A stretch of DNA of 11,590 nt from an uncultured Eubacteriales bacterium (GTDB taxonomy: Bacteria; Bacillota; Clostridia; UMGS1883). The notes under the pieces were generated by a model. It did not search any database. It was given only the letters and a program-made list of their open reading frames with translations, and was not told the DNA's origin. The position numbers were made by a program, and so were the translations under genes. Positions 1 through 6,727 of the stretch are shown here, piece by piece. Numbering within the stretch: position 1 is the first letter of the stretch; each line of letters begins with the position of its first letter. Location of the stretch: NCBI GenBank assembly GCA_905195005.1, contig CAJJUC010000070.1:1-11590 (forward strand). Reading direction: 5' to 3'.

Positions 1-629
1 CGCTCAACAAGCTTGCAGGCGGCGTCGGGCAGATTTCAGTTGCTGCAACAAGCTCGGCATTCAGAATGAATATCCCCGTGATTTCAAAATGGGGAATTGT
101 AGGAAAAATATTTTTTTCCTACGGCTTTCTTGTGTATGCGGCAATAATAATCGCCGTTCTGGCAAGCCGTTTCCTTTCAAAAACGCACAGAGGGCTGAAC
201 CTCCGCGCCGTCGGCGAAAACCCGGCAACAGCGGACGCTGCCGGTATCAATGTCATTCTTTATAAGTATATGGCAACATGTATCGGCGCAGGCATTTCGG
301 GTCTCGGCGGTCTGTTCTATGTTATGGACTACACAAAGGGCACATGGGCAAACGACGGCACGATTGAAAGCCTCGGCTGGCTTGCGCTTGCGCTTGTAAT
401 ATTTGCGGTTTGGCGTCCCGTAAACGCTATCTGGGGCTCGTATCTTTTCGGTGTGCTTTACTGGATTTATTTCTATATTTCGGGGCTTACAAGAAGCTCG
501 CAGGAGCTTTGCAAAATGGTTCCCTATGTGGTTACAATCATTGTGCTTATCATGACAAGCATACGGAACAAACGCGAAAATCAGCCGCCGGCAAGCTTGG
601 GGCTGGCATATTTCCGCGAGGAAAGATAA
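1..629 (+). CDS. ABC transporter permease, nucleoside/sugar type (5' partial)
   Basis: This is the C-terminal ~208 residues of an inner-membrane permease. The reading frame is open from the window edge (first full codon at position 3), so the ATG at 66 is an internal methionine and the true start lies upstream. The visible part has several hydrophobic membrane segments around a cytoplasmic loop with the conserved LRAVGENPATADAAGI stretch, which is the ATPase-contact region of the BPD_transp_2 family (PF02653). The tail ending in QPPASLGLAYFREER is typical of the second permease of BmpA-type importers (the Bacillus YufQ/NupQ type), which take up nucleosides. Partner permease, ATPase and binding-protein genes would be expected just upstream, outside the window. 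A hairpin terminator follows directly, so this is probably the last gene of its operon. The family is secure; the nucleoside substrate is inferred from homologues. Confidence 0.88.
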   Translation, partial: LNKLAGGVGQISVAATSSAFRMNIPVISKWGIVGKIFFSYGFLVYAAIIIAVLASRFLSKTHRGLNLRAVGENPATADAAGINVILYKYMATCIGAGISGLGGLFYVMDYTKGTWANDGTIESLGWLALALVIFAVWRPVNAIWGSYLFGVLYWIYFYISGLTRSSQELCKMVPYVVTIIVLIMTSIRNKRENQPPASLGLAYFREER

Positions 630-642
630 TTCAAAACAAAAT

Positions 643-688
643 ATATGCGGCAAAACGGACATAAATAAACCGTGTTGCCGCATATTTT
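643..688 (+). terminator. Intrinsic terminator after the ABC permease
   Basis: The arms 643-658 (ATATGCGGCAAAACGG) and 670-685 (CCGTGTTGCCGCATAT) pair over 16 positions with one mismatch, around an 11-base loop. A short T run (685-688) follows. It lies 13 bases after the permease stop and about 27 bases before the Sir2 start codon, so it separates the transporter operon from the next gene set. The T run is short and then turns A-rich, so some read-through is possible. Confidence 0.75.
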
Positions 689-715
689 AAAATTTGATTT
701 TCGGAGGCGAAGGAT

Positions 716-1462
716 ATGAGCGAAGCATCGGTAAAAAGACTGGCGGAAATGATTGACGAGTGCGATAATATCGTGTTTTACGGCGGCGCAGGCGTATCGA
801 CCGAGAGCGGCGTTAAGGATTACCGCAGCGAGGACGGACTGTATAACACTGTCCGCGAGTACGGCGTTTCACCGGAGGAAATTCTGAGCCACGATTTCTT
901 TGTGAAAAATCCGAAAGTTTTTTATGATTTCTACAGAAAATATTTTCTTGCCGAAGCAAAGCCGAATAAGGCTCACGCCGCGCTTGCGGAGCTTGAAAAA
1001 GAGGGAAAGCTCCGCGCCGTGATAACGCAGAATATTGACGGACTTCATCAGGCAGCCGGAAGCAAAAATGTGCTTGAGCTTCACGGAACGGTAAAAAAGT
1101 ATTACTGCAATTCATGCGGAGCGGACTGCGGCAATGTGTCGGACGTTATTTTGTCGGGAGAAATTCCGCACTGCAAGCGCTGCGGCGGAATTGCAAAACC
1201 GCGCGTGGTGCTCTACGGTGAGATGCTTGATGAAAACGTAATCCAAAAAACGCTGAAATATATTGACGAAGCGGAGCTGCTTATCATCGGCGGAACATCG
1301 CTTGCAGTCAGCCCGGCAAACACGTTTGTGAATTGCTTTCACGGGAAATATGTTGTGATGATTAACAAAACCTCAACACCCTACGACGAGCGCGCTGACC
1401 TTGTTATAAGAGACAGCATCGGCAAGGTTTTCGAAGCTGTAGGAAAATTAAGAAGGAGCTGA
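716..1462 (+). CDS. Sir2-family NAD-dependent protein deacylase (sirtuin)
   Basis: This 248-residue cytoplasmic enzyme should remove acyl groups from lysine using NAD+, giving nicotinamide and O-acyl-ADP-ribose. Visible motifs are the NAD-binding GAG (residues 24-26) followed by SGVKDYR, then TQNIDGLH (104-111), the catalytic His123 in ELHGT, and a zinc ribbon of Cys131/Cys134 and Cys153/Cys156. GTSLAVSPA and the late VMINKTSTPYDERADLVI segment complete the Rossmann fold. The usual family motif is GIPDFR, whereas here it reads GVKDYR. The ATG at 716 follows a strong GGAGGCGAAGG ribosome site. Its stop is 4 bases before the TM1266-family gene, whose ribosome site lies inside the sirtuin 3' end, so the two are co-transcribed. 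I see no convincing promoter in 630-715. The deacylated substrate cannot be told from sequence. Confidence 0.95.
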   Translation: MSEASVKRLAEMIDECDNIVFYGGAGVSTESGVKDYRSEDGLYNTVREYGVSPEEILSHDFFVKNPKVFYDFYRKYFLAEAKPNKAHAALAELEKEGKLRAVITQNIDGLHQAAGSKNVLELHGTVKKYYCNSCGADCGNVSDVILSGEIPHCKRCGGIAKPRVVLYGEMLDENVIQKTLKYIDEAELLIIGGTSLAVSPANTFVNCFHGKYVVMINKTSTPYDERADLVIRDSIGKVFEAVGKLRRS

Positions 1463-1466
1463 TTTT

Positions 1467-1736
1467 ATGGAAACAAGAGTTGCACTGATTGCAATTATTG
1501 TGCATTGTGAGGATTCGGTTGGGGAGCTTAACGGTCTTTTGCACGAATACGGAAAATATATAATAGGCAGAATGGGGATTCCGTACAGGGAGCGCGGAGT
1601 AAACATTATTTCGGTTGCTGTTGACGCGCCGCAGGACATGATTAACTCCTTGTCGGGAAAGATCGGCAACATCAGCGGAATAACCGTTAAAACGGCTTAT
1701 TCGGATGTTGTGAGCGGAAAAGGAAGCGGTGACTGA
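1467..1736 (+). CDS. TM1266-family putative regulator of the iron-only hydrogenase system
   Basis: This 89-residue protein matches the TM1266 family, a small ferredoxin-fold/ACT-like protein found beside [FeFe]-hydrogenase maturation genes. Recognisable features are the opening RVALIAIIV strand, the central YIIGRMGIPYRERGVNIISV segment and the C-terminal KIGNISGITVKTAYSDV strand. The length is that expected for the family. Its biochemical role is not established; 'regulator' is the family label and not something the sequence shows. The ribosome site AAGAAGGAG lies in the end of the sirtuin gene, 8 bases before the ATG. Its stop codon (1734-1736) sits one base before the HydF ATG, so the two genes are almost certainly translationally coupled. 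Identification rests on both sequence and neighbourhood. Confidence 0.88.
   Translation: METRVALIAIIVHCEDSVGELNGLLHEYGKYIIGRMGIPYRERGVNIISVAVDAPQDMINSLSGKIGNISGITVKTAYSDVVSGKGSGD
1720..1726 (+). promoter_or_regulatory. Ribosome binding site that decides the hydF start
   Basis: AAGGAAG lies within the 3' end of the TM1266-family gene, 11 bases before ATG 1738. The in-frame GTG at 1729 would be only 2 bases away, too close. The ATG at 1738 also gives the protein start MSMNDTPSANR that HydF proteins typically show. Confidence 0.6.
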
Positions 1737-1737
1737 T

Positions 1738-2937
1738 ATGAGCATGAATGACACACCGTCCGCAAACAGGGTGCATATAGGATTTTTCGGGAGAAGAAAT
1801 GCCGGCAAGTCGAGCCTTGTCAATGCGTTCACCGGGCAGAAAATGTCGGTTGTGTCAGATTTCGGCGGAACCACAACCGACACCGTGAAAAAAGCGATGG
1901 AGCTTTTGCCGATGGGTCCTGTTGTCATCGTTGATACTCCGGGCTTTGACGATGAGGGCGAGCTTGGGAAAATGCGTGTTGCCGCGGCTAAAAAGGCGCT
2001 TGAAAGCATTGACGCGGCAGTTCTCGTATGTGACGGCACAAAGGAAATCGGCGCATGTGAAAAACAGCTCGTTGAAATATTTGACGAGCATAATACTCCT
2101 TATATAATTGCATATAATAAATGCGATTTGAGCAGGAATCAGCAATTGAATGAAAAATCAATCGCCGTCAGTGCGGTTACGGGGGAAAATATAACGGAGC
2201 TTAAGGAGCGCGTTGCAAGACTTATTCTGCCGCGCGGAAACAAACTCGGAATTGTGAACGGAATCGTGAAACGCGGAGATTTCGCCGTGCTTGTCACGCC
2301 GATTGACACGGCAGCGCCGAAGGGCAGGATGATTTTGCCGCAGCAGCAGGTTATCCGTGATGTGCTCGACTCAGGCGCGGCGAACATCGTTGTAAAAGAG
2401 GATATGCTGAAAACGGCGCTTGAAAGCCTCAGCGTTAAGCCTGCCGTTGTGATAACCGACAGTCAGGCGTTCGGGGCGGTTTCAAAAATCACTCCGAAAG
2501 ATATAAAGCTGACATCATTTTCGATTCTTATGGCAAATTTTAAAGGGATGCTCGAAACGGCGGTTCACGGCGCGGCGGCAATGGACAAGCTTAAAAGCGG
2601 CGATCGTGTGCTTATTGCGGAGGGCTGCACGCATCACAGGCAATGCGATGACATCGGCAGCGTTAAAATTCCGAAATGGCTCAGGGAATATACCGGCTGC
2701 GAGCTCGATTTGACAATTGTTCCCGGGCATGAATTTCCCGAAAAACTTGACAGGTACTCGCTTGTCATTCACTGCGGCGGATGTATGCTGACGGAAAAGG
2801 AGATTTTTTCGAGAATGGAAAGAGCGCGCAAATGCGGCGTTCCGTTCACAAATTACGGAATAGCCATTGCGCAGATGCATGGGATTCTCAGGCGAAGCCT
2901 TGAGGTTTTCCCCGATATATTAAAAATACTTGAGTGA
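1738..2937 (+). CDS. hydF: [FeFe]-hydrogenase H-cluster maturation GTPase HydF
   Basis: HydF is the scaffold on which the 2Fe subcluster of the [FeFe]-hydrogenase active site is assembled, with HydE and HydG, before transfer to the apo-enzyme HydA. This 399-residue protein has an N-terminal Era/TrmE-like GTPase domain: G1 GRRNAGKS (18-25), G3 DTPGFDD (from 66) and G4 NKCD (127-130). The C-terminal [4Fe-4S] domain carries the conserved Cys297-x-His299 and His345-Cys346-x-x-Cys349 ligands, all intact. A central dimerisation domain lies between. The length is full. The start chosen is ATG 1738; an ORF-extending GTG at 1729 is less likely. The gene overlaps no neighbour: TM1266 ends one base upstream and the polymerase ATG begins one base after its stop. 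HydE, HydG and HydA are not in the window. Confidence 0.96.
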   Translation: MSMNDTPSANRVHIGFFGRRNAGKSSLVNAFTGQKMSVVSDFGGTTTDTVKKAMELLPMGPVVIVDTPGFDDEGELGKMRVAAAKKALESIDAAVLVCDGTKEIGACEKQLVEIFDEHNTPYIIAYNKCDLSRNQQLNEKSIAVSAVTGENITELKERVARLILPRGNKLGIVNGIVKRGDFAVLVTPIDTAAPKGRMILPQQQVIRDVLDSGAANIVVKEDMLKTALESLSVKPAVVITDSQAFGAVSKITPKDIKLTSFSILMANFKGMLETAVHGAAAMDKLKSGDRVLIAEGCTHHRQCDDIGSVKIPKWLREYTGCELDLTIVPGHEFPEKLDRYSLVIHCGGCMLTEKEIFSRMERARKCGVPFTNYGIAIAQMHGILRRSLEVFPDILKILE

Positions 2938-2938
2938 T

Positions 2939-4444
2939 ATGGAAAGAATATATATAGCTATTGATTTAAAATCGTTTTATGCTTCTGTTGAGTGCGTGGA
3001 ACGCGGGCTCAGTCCGCTCGACACAAATCTTGTCGTTGCGGACGCGTCGCGCACGGAAAAAACAATCTGCCTTGCAGTGTCGCCTGCGCTGAAATCTGTC
3101 GGGATTCCGGGCAGACCGCGCCTTTTTGAGGTTGTTGCAAAAACGGCGGAGGAAAACCGCCGCCGTGCAAAAGCAATCGGAAAAGCTTTTTCGGGCGAAA
3201 GCTGCTCGGCGGAGGAGCTGAAGAAAAATCCGCAGCTGAAGCTTTCGTATATTGCCGCGCCGCCGAGAATGCAGCTGTATACAAAGTACAGCACGGATAT
3301 TTATGCTGTCTATCTTAAATATGTTGCGCCCGAGGATATGCACGTTTACTCGATAGACGAGGTTTTTATTGATGTGACGAATTATCTTAAAACGTATAAA
3401 ATGACGGCGCACGAGCTTGCAATGACAATGATTCTTGATGTGCTGAACACAACCGGGATTACTGCGACTGCAGGGATAGGCACAAACCTTTATCTCTGCA
3501 AGATTGCAATGGATATAATGGCAAAAAGAATGCCGCCCGATGAAAACGGCGTGCGTATAGCATATCTCGATGAAGAGGCGTATCGCCGTGAATTGTGGAG
3601 TCACCGTCAGCTTACGGATTTTTGGCGCGTGGGCAGGGCAACGGCGAAAAAGCTGGAATCAAACCGCCTGTACACAATGGGCGATATTGCGCGTTATTCG
3701 CTTTCGCAGTACGGTGAAAATCTTCTTTATAAGCTGTTCGGCGTTAATGCCGAGCTGCTTATCGACCATGCATGGGGGTGGGAGCCGTGCACAATTGCCG
3801 ATATCAAGTCATACCGTCCGCAGAACAACAGCTTGAGCTCGGGTCAGGTACTGAAAGAGCCGTATTCGTTCGAAAAAACGCGGCTGATAGTCAAGGAAAT
3901 GGCGGAGCTCCTTGCGCTTGACCTGCTCGATAAAGCGCTTGTAACGAATCAAACGGTTCTGACAATCGGATATGATGTCGAAAATATTAACGACCCGTTG
4001 CGCAAAAAAAGCTACAAAGGCGAAATAACCGCAGACGCATACGGGCGAAAGGTGCCAAAGCCGGCGCACGGGTCGGACAATATCGGCAGATTCACGGCTT
4101 CATCGCGGCTGATTACGGAAAGCGTTCTGAGAATATTTGACAGAGTTGCCGATGAAAAGCTCCTCGTAAGGCGTCTTACGCTTGCCGCCAATCATGTTAT
4201 AAGTGAGAGAGATATTCCGAAAAATGACGCTCCGGCGCAGCTTGATATGTTTACGGACTACGAAAAAGAGGAACAGGAGCGCGGACAGCTTGAAAACGCG
4301 CTGGAGCGCGAAAAAAGCATGCAGCGCGCCATGCTCGGAATAAAGAAAAAGTTCGGGAAAAACGCAATAATCAAGGGCATGAACCTTGAGGAGGGCGCAA
4401 CCACCGTGGAGCGCAACAATCAAATCGGGGGGCACAGAAAGTGA
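2939..4444 (+). CDS. Y-family DNA polymerase (DinB/UmuC-like), translesion synthesis
   Basis: This 501-residue error-prone polymerase should copy past damaged bases. The palm carries the catalytic acidic residues Asp9 (YIAIDLKSFYASVE) and Asp140-Glu141 (SIDEVFID). A little-finger domain follows at roughly residues 240-410. QLDMF at 434-438 is a good match to the sliding-clamp binding motif. The tail, with GKNAIIKGMNLEEGATT and ERNNQIGGH, is characteristic of the long Firmicute branch related to Bacillus UvrX/YqjW, which is longer than E. coli DinB. The ATG at 2939 is one base after the hydF stop; TTG at 2930 is also in frame, but the protein then begins atypically. No clear ribosome site precedes the ATG, which suggests translation coupled to hydF. 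A YolD-like gene follows, the usual partner of this polymerase branch. No LexA-type box was recognised upstream. Confidence 0.94.
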   Translation: MERIYIAIDLKSFYASVECVERGLSPLDTNLVVADASRTEKTICLAVSPALKSVGIPGRPRLFEVVAKTAEENRRRAKAIGKAFSGESCSAEELKKNPQLKLSYIAAPPRMQLYTKYSTDIYAVYLKYVAPEDMHVYSIDEVFIDVTNYLKTYKMTAHELAMTMILDVLNTTGITATAGIGTNLYLCKIAMDIMAKRMPPDENGVRIAYLDEEAYRRELWSHRQLTDFWRVGRATAKKLESNRLYTMGDIARYSLSQYGENLLYKLFGVNAELLIDHAWGWEPCTIADIKSYRPQNNSLSSGQVLKEPYSFEKTRLIVKEMAELLALDLLDKALVTNQTVLTIGYDVENINDPLRKKSYKGEITADAYGRKVPKPAHGSDNIGRFTASSRLITESVLRIFDRVADEKLLVRRLTLAANHVISERDIPKNDAPAQLDMFTDYEKEEQERGQLENALEREKSMQRAMLGIKKKFGKNAIIKGMNLEEGATTVERNNQIGGHRK

Positions 4445-4447
4445 GGG
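4444..4447 (+). promoter_or_regulatory. Ribosome binding site supporting the GTG start of the YolD-like gene
   Basis: AGGG lies 7 bases before GTG 4455, in an overall purine-rich GAGGGAAAGG run beginning at the polymerase stop codon. The upstream in-frame ATG at 4386 would overlap the polymerase gene by 59 bases and add 23 residues without family resemblance. Confidence 0.45.
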
Positions 4448-4454
4448 AAAGGCT

Positions 4455-4856
4455 GTGGACAAGGATTACAGCGATATAATAAATCTGCCGCATCATCAGT
4501 CTGCCGTGCGGAAGCACATGTCCGCGGCAGACCGCGCGGCACAGTTCGGCTCGTTTGCCGCACTCACAGGGCATAGCGCCGCCATTTCGGAAACGGCGCG
4601 CCTGACGCAGCGAAAACCCGAGCCTGACGAATATGAAAAAGAAGAAATCGACAGAGTTTTGCGCATGGCTGCAAACGACAGAGAAGTGCGCATAAGCATA
4701 ACCTATTTCATAGCCGACAAATTGAAGGACGGCGGCGAATACGTGAATATCCGCGCAACGGTGAAAAGAATCGATTCATATGCAAAGGAGCTTATAACTG
4801 CCGATGACAAGCATATTAAGATAAGCGATATATTAAGTGCGGAAATTCTCCGCTGA
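4455..4856 (+). CDS. YolD-like family protein
   Basis: This 133-residue protein (from GTG 4455) belongs to the YolD-like family, small cytoplasmic proteins encoded next to UvrX-type Y-family polymerases in Firmicutes and proposed to act as UmuD-like partners; that role is inferred in the literature. The diagnostic N-terminal part reads DYSDIINLPHH, then MSAADRAAQFGSFAALTG at about residues 22-39. The C-terminal half has the expected β-rich pattern (ITYFIADKLKDGGEYVNIRATVKRID, then a strand with DDKHIKISDIL). The start is taken as GTG because the protein then begins at the family's usual place; an upstream in-frame ATG (4386) lies inside the polymerase gene. It starts 10 bases after the polymerase stop, so the two are co-transcribed. 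The stop codon falls inside the following palindromic terminator. Confidence 0.88.
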   Translation: MDKDYSDIINLPHHQSAVRKHMSAADRAAQFGSFAALTGHSAAISETARLTQRKPEPDEYEKEEIDRVLRMAANDREVRISITYFIADKLKDGGEYVNIRATVKRIDSYAKELITADDKHIKISDILSAEILR

Positions 4857-4900
4857 AATAAAGAAGCTGTTTAAATTTTTAAACAGCTTCTTTATTTCAG
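4853..4900. terminator. Bidirectional terminator shared by converging genes
   Basis: A perfect 23-base inverted repeat, 4853-4875 against 4878-4900, is separated by only two bases. The inner A/T part will in practice form the loop, leaving a GC-containing stem (AAGAAGCTGTTT / AAACAGCTTCTT) flanked on each strand by AAATAAAG upstream and CTTTATTT downstream. This can act as an intrinsic terminator in either direction. It includes the TGA of the YolD-like gene (4854-4856) and the TAA of the ABC exporter on the other strand (4892-4894). Confidence 0.88.
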
Positions 4901-6664
4901 TTCGTTTGCCATTGTGTAGAATCCATAGTATATACCTTTTTTAGCAATCAGCTCATTATGCGTGCCCTCTTCAACAATTCCGTCATGCGTGAGCACAAGT
5001 ATGCGGTCAGAATTTTTAATGCTTGAAAGCCGGTGCGCAATCGTAAGCGTTGTCCGCCCGACGGCAAGCGCGTTCAGGGACTTTGCAACGGCAAATTCGC
5101 TTTCGTTATCAAGCGCGCTCGTTGCTTCGTCAAGAATTATGATAGGCGGATTTTTCAAAAATACGCGCGCAATGCTGATTCGCTGTTTCTGTCCGCCCGA
5201 AAGCTTCACGCCGCGCTCGCCGACAAAGGTGTTATATCCGTCCTTTAATCCGCGGATAAATTCATCTGCTCCGGCTTTTTTTGCGGCGCTGACAACCTCT
5301 TCAAGCGTTGCTCCGGGTTTTCCGTAGGCAATATTTTCGTAAACCGTTCCGGAAAAAAGATAAACATCCTGCTGAACCATGCCGATTGAGCGGCGCAGGC
5401 TTTTAAGCGTGAAGCCTTTTATATCCTTTCCGTCAATCGTGATTGTGCCGGAGGTTGTGTCGTAAAACCTCGGAATAAGATTGCAAAGCGTTGTCTTGCC
5501 GCCGCCGGACGGACCGACAATCGCAACTTTTTCACCTGCTTTTATTTCAAGATTCAGATTCGAAAATACCTCGTTGTGGTCATCGGGGTATTCAAAGCTT
5601 ACATTATGAAAGGCAATGCTTCCCTTTGTATTTTCAAGCGGAACGGCGCCGGGTTCGTCAAATATATCGATATCGGCGTCCATTATTTCAAGAAAGCGTT
5701 CAATTCCCGTCATTCCGCGCTGAAACTGCTCGGTAAATTCAATTATGCGCCGGATCGTTGCAATCAGCGTTGAGATGTACATGACATATGCCACCATGTC
5801 ACCCGGCAGAATTTTACCGTAAACAAGGAAAAGTCCGCCGCCGATAACAACCGTCAGATACATAAGTCCGTCAAAGGTTCGCATGGAGGTGTTGAACAGT
5901 CCCATCAGCTTATAGGATATTGTTTTAATCCGCAGAAATTCAAGATTACCAAGCTCAAATTTACTGTTTTCCATATCCTCGTTTGTGAAAGCCTTGACAA
6001 CCTTGTGCCCGAGCAGGCTGTCCTCTATACTTGCATTAAGTTCGCCGATTTGAAGCCGCTGCTGCTTGAATGCCGCGCGCATTTTTTTGTTTATAATGCG
6101 GCAAACAACCGTCATCAGCGGAACGAATATGAAAATCATCAGCGTGAGAGGGATGTTAATTCTCAAAAGAATGACAAACGAAATGCTGATTTTCAGAAAT
6201 GCAATGAAAAATTCCTCGGGGCAGTGGTGCGCAAATTCCGTAATGTCAAACAGGTCGTTTGTTATGCGCCCCATAATCTGCCCGACTTTTGTGTTGCTGT
6301 AATAAGTGTCTGACAGCTTTTGCAGATGTGCGTAAGCGTCGCGCCGCATGTCGGTTTCGATTTTCGCGCCGGTAATATGTCCGATGCTTGACATATAATA
6401 ATTAGCAAAGCAATCAACAATGCGCAGCACAAAATATAAAAGTCCGAGCCGCAGTACCATGCTGACTGTCAGCAGAGCAACATCATCAAGCGCGGTGTTC
6501 GTGATTTTCCGCATTATTATCGGCAGCACTATTTCGCAGACGGTTGTGAGAGCCGCGCAGAATAAATCCGTAACAAAAATTGCGGCATAGGGCTTGAAAT
6601 AGGGTAGAAACCGCCGTATAAGCGTTCCCGTTGAATATTGTCCTTTTTCAGATTCCTGTGTCAT
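4892..6664 (-). CDS. ABC exporter half-transporter (fused permease and ATPase)
   Basis: This 590-residue inner-membrane protein has a type I exporter membrane domain (about residues 15-315, six predicted helices) followed by an ATPase domain (about 348-590). The ATPase motifs are complete: Walker A GPSGGGKT (384-391), Q-loop QQD (431-433), signature LSGGQ (488-492), Walker B IIILDE (508-513) and switch His544. Such proteins work as homo- or heterodimers exporting lipids, peptides or drugs; no second half-transporter gene is adjacent, so a homodimer is more likely. The substrate cannot be inferred. ATG 6664 is preceded by AAAGGAG at good spacing. Upstream on the same strand lies the terminator of the secreted-protein gene, with no clear promoter between, so expression may rely on read-through or an unrecognised promoter. 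Confidence 0.95.
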   Translation of the reverse strand: MTQESEKGQYSTGTLIRRFLPYFKPYAAIFVTDLFCAALTTVCEIVLPIIMRKITNTALDDVALLTVSMVLRLGLLYFVLRIVDCFANYYMSSIGHITGAKIETDMRRDAYAHLQKLSDTYYSNTKVGQIMGRITNDLFDITEFAHHCPEEFFIAFLKISISFVILLRINIPLTLMIFIFVPLMTVVCRIINKKMRAAFKQQRLQIGELNASIEDSLLGHKVVKAFTNEDMENSKFELGNLEFLRIKTISYKLMGLFNTSMRTFDGLMYLTVVIGGGLFLVYGKILPGDMVAYVMYISTLIATIRRIIEFTEQFQRGMTGIERFLEIMDADIDIFDEPGAVPLENTKGSIAFHNVSFEYPDDHNEVFSNLNLEIKAGEKVAIVGPSGGGKTTLCNLIPRFYDTTSGTITIDGKDIKGFTLKSLRRSIGMVQQDVYLFSGTVYENIAYGKPGATLEEVVSAAKKAGADEFIRGLKDGYNTFVGERGVKLSGGQKQRISIARVFLKNPPIIILDEATSALDNESEFAVAKSLNALAVGRTTLTIAHRLSSIKNSDRILVLTHDGIVEEGTHNELIAKKGIYYGFYTMANELK

Positions 6665-6681
6665 GTTAATCTCCTTTAAAA

Positions 6682-6713
6682 AGCAAAACCGAACCCGTGC
6701 GGCTCGGTTTTGC
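6682..6713 (-). terminator. Intrinsic terminator between the secreted-protein gene and the ABC exporter
   Basis: On the minus strand GCAAAACCGA (6713-6704 side) pairs perfectly with TCGGTTTTGC (6692-6683 side), with a short GC loop between. The stem runs straight into TTTTT and then AAAGGAG, the ribosome site of the exporter gene. The hairpin starts about 15 bases after the stop of the 482-residue gene. Its closeness to the next ribosome site suggests that it limits transcription into the exporter gene. Confidence 0.85.
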
Positions 6714-6727
6714 GGATGTGTCTGAAA

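Noticed and set aside
630..715. Promoter for the Sir2 operon in the 86-base gap
   Set aside because: A/T-rich hexamers such as TAAAAT (688-693) exist but none has a -35 partner at the right distance; the gap is mostly taken up by the terminator hairpin.
1404..2039. A 211-codon open frame on the minus strand across Sir2, TM1266 and hydF
   Set aside because: It spans three well-supported genes on the other strand and its translation is low-complexity Ser/Phe/Cys-rich without any family resemblance.
2966..3604. A 212-codon open frame on the minus strand inside the polymerase gene
   Set aside because: It lies wholly opposite a gene with clear family motifs, its translation is rich in Cys, Arg and His with no domain, and no ribosome site was seen. 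It is a codon-bias shadow.
4386..4454. Upstream ATG as start of the YolD-like gene
   Set aside because: It would overlap the polymerase gene by 59 bases and add 23 residues without family resemblance; GTG 4455 gives the usual YolD-like N-terminus and has a ribosome site.
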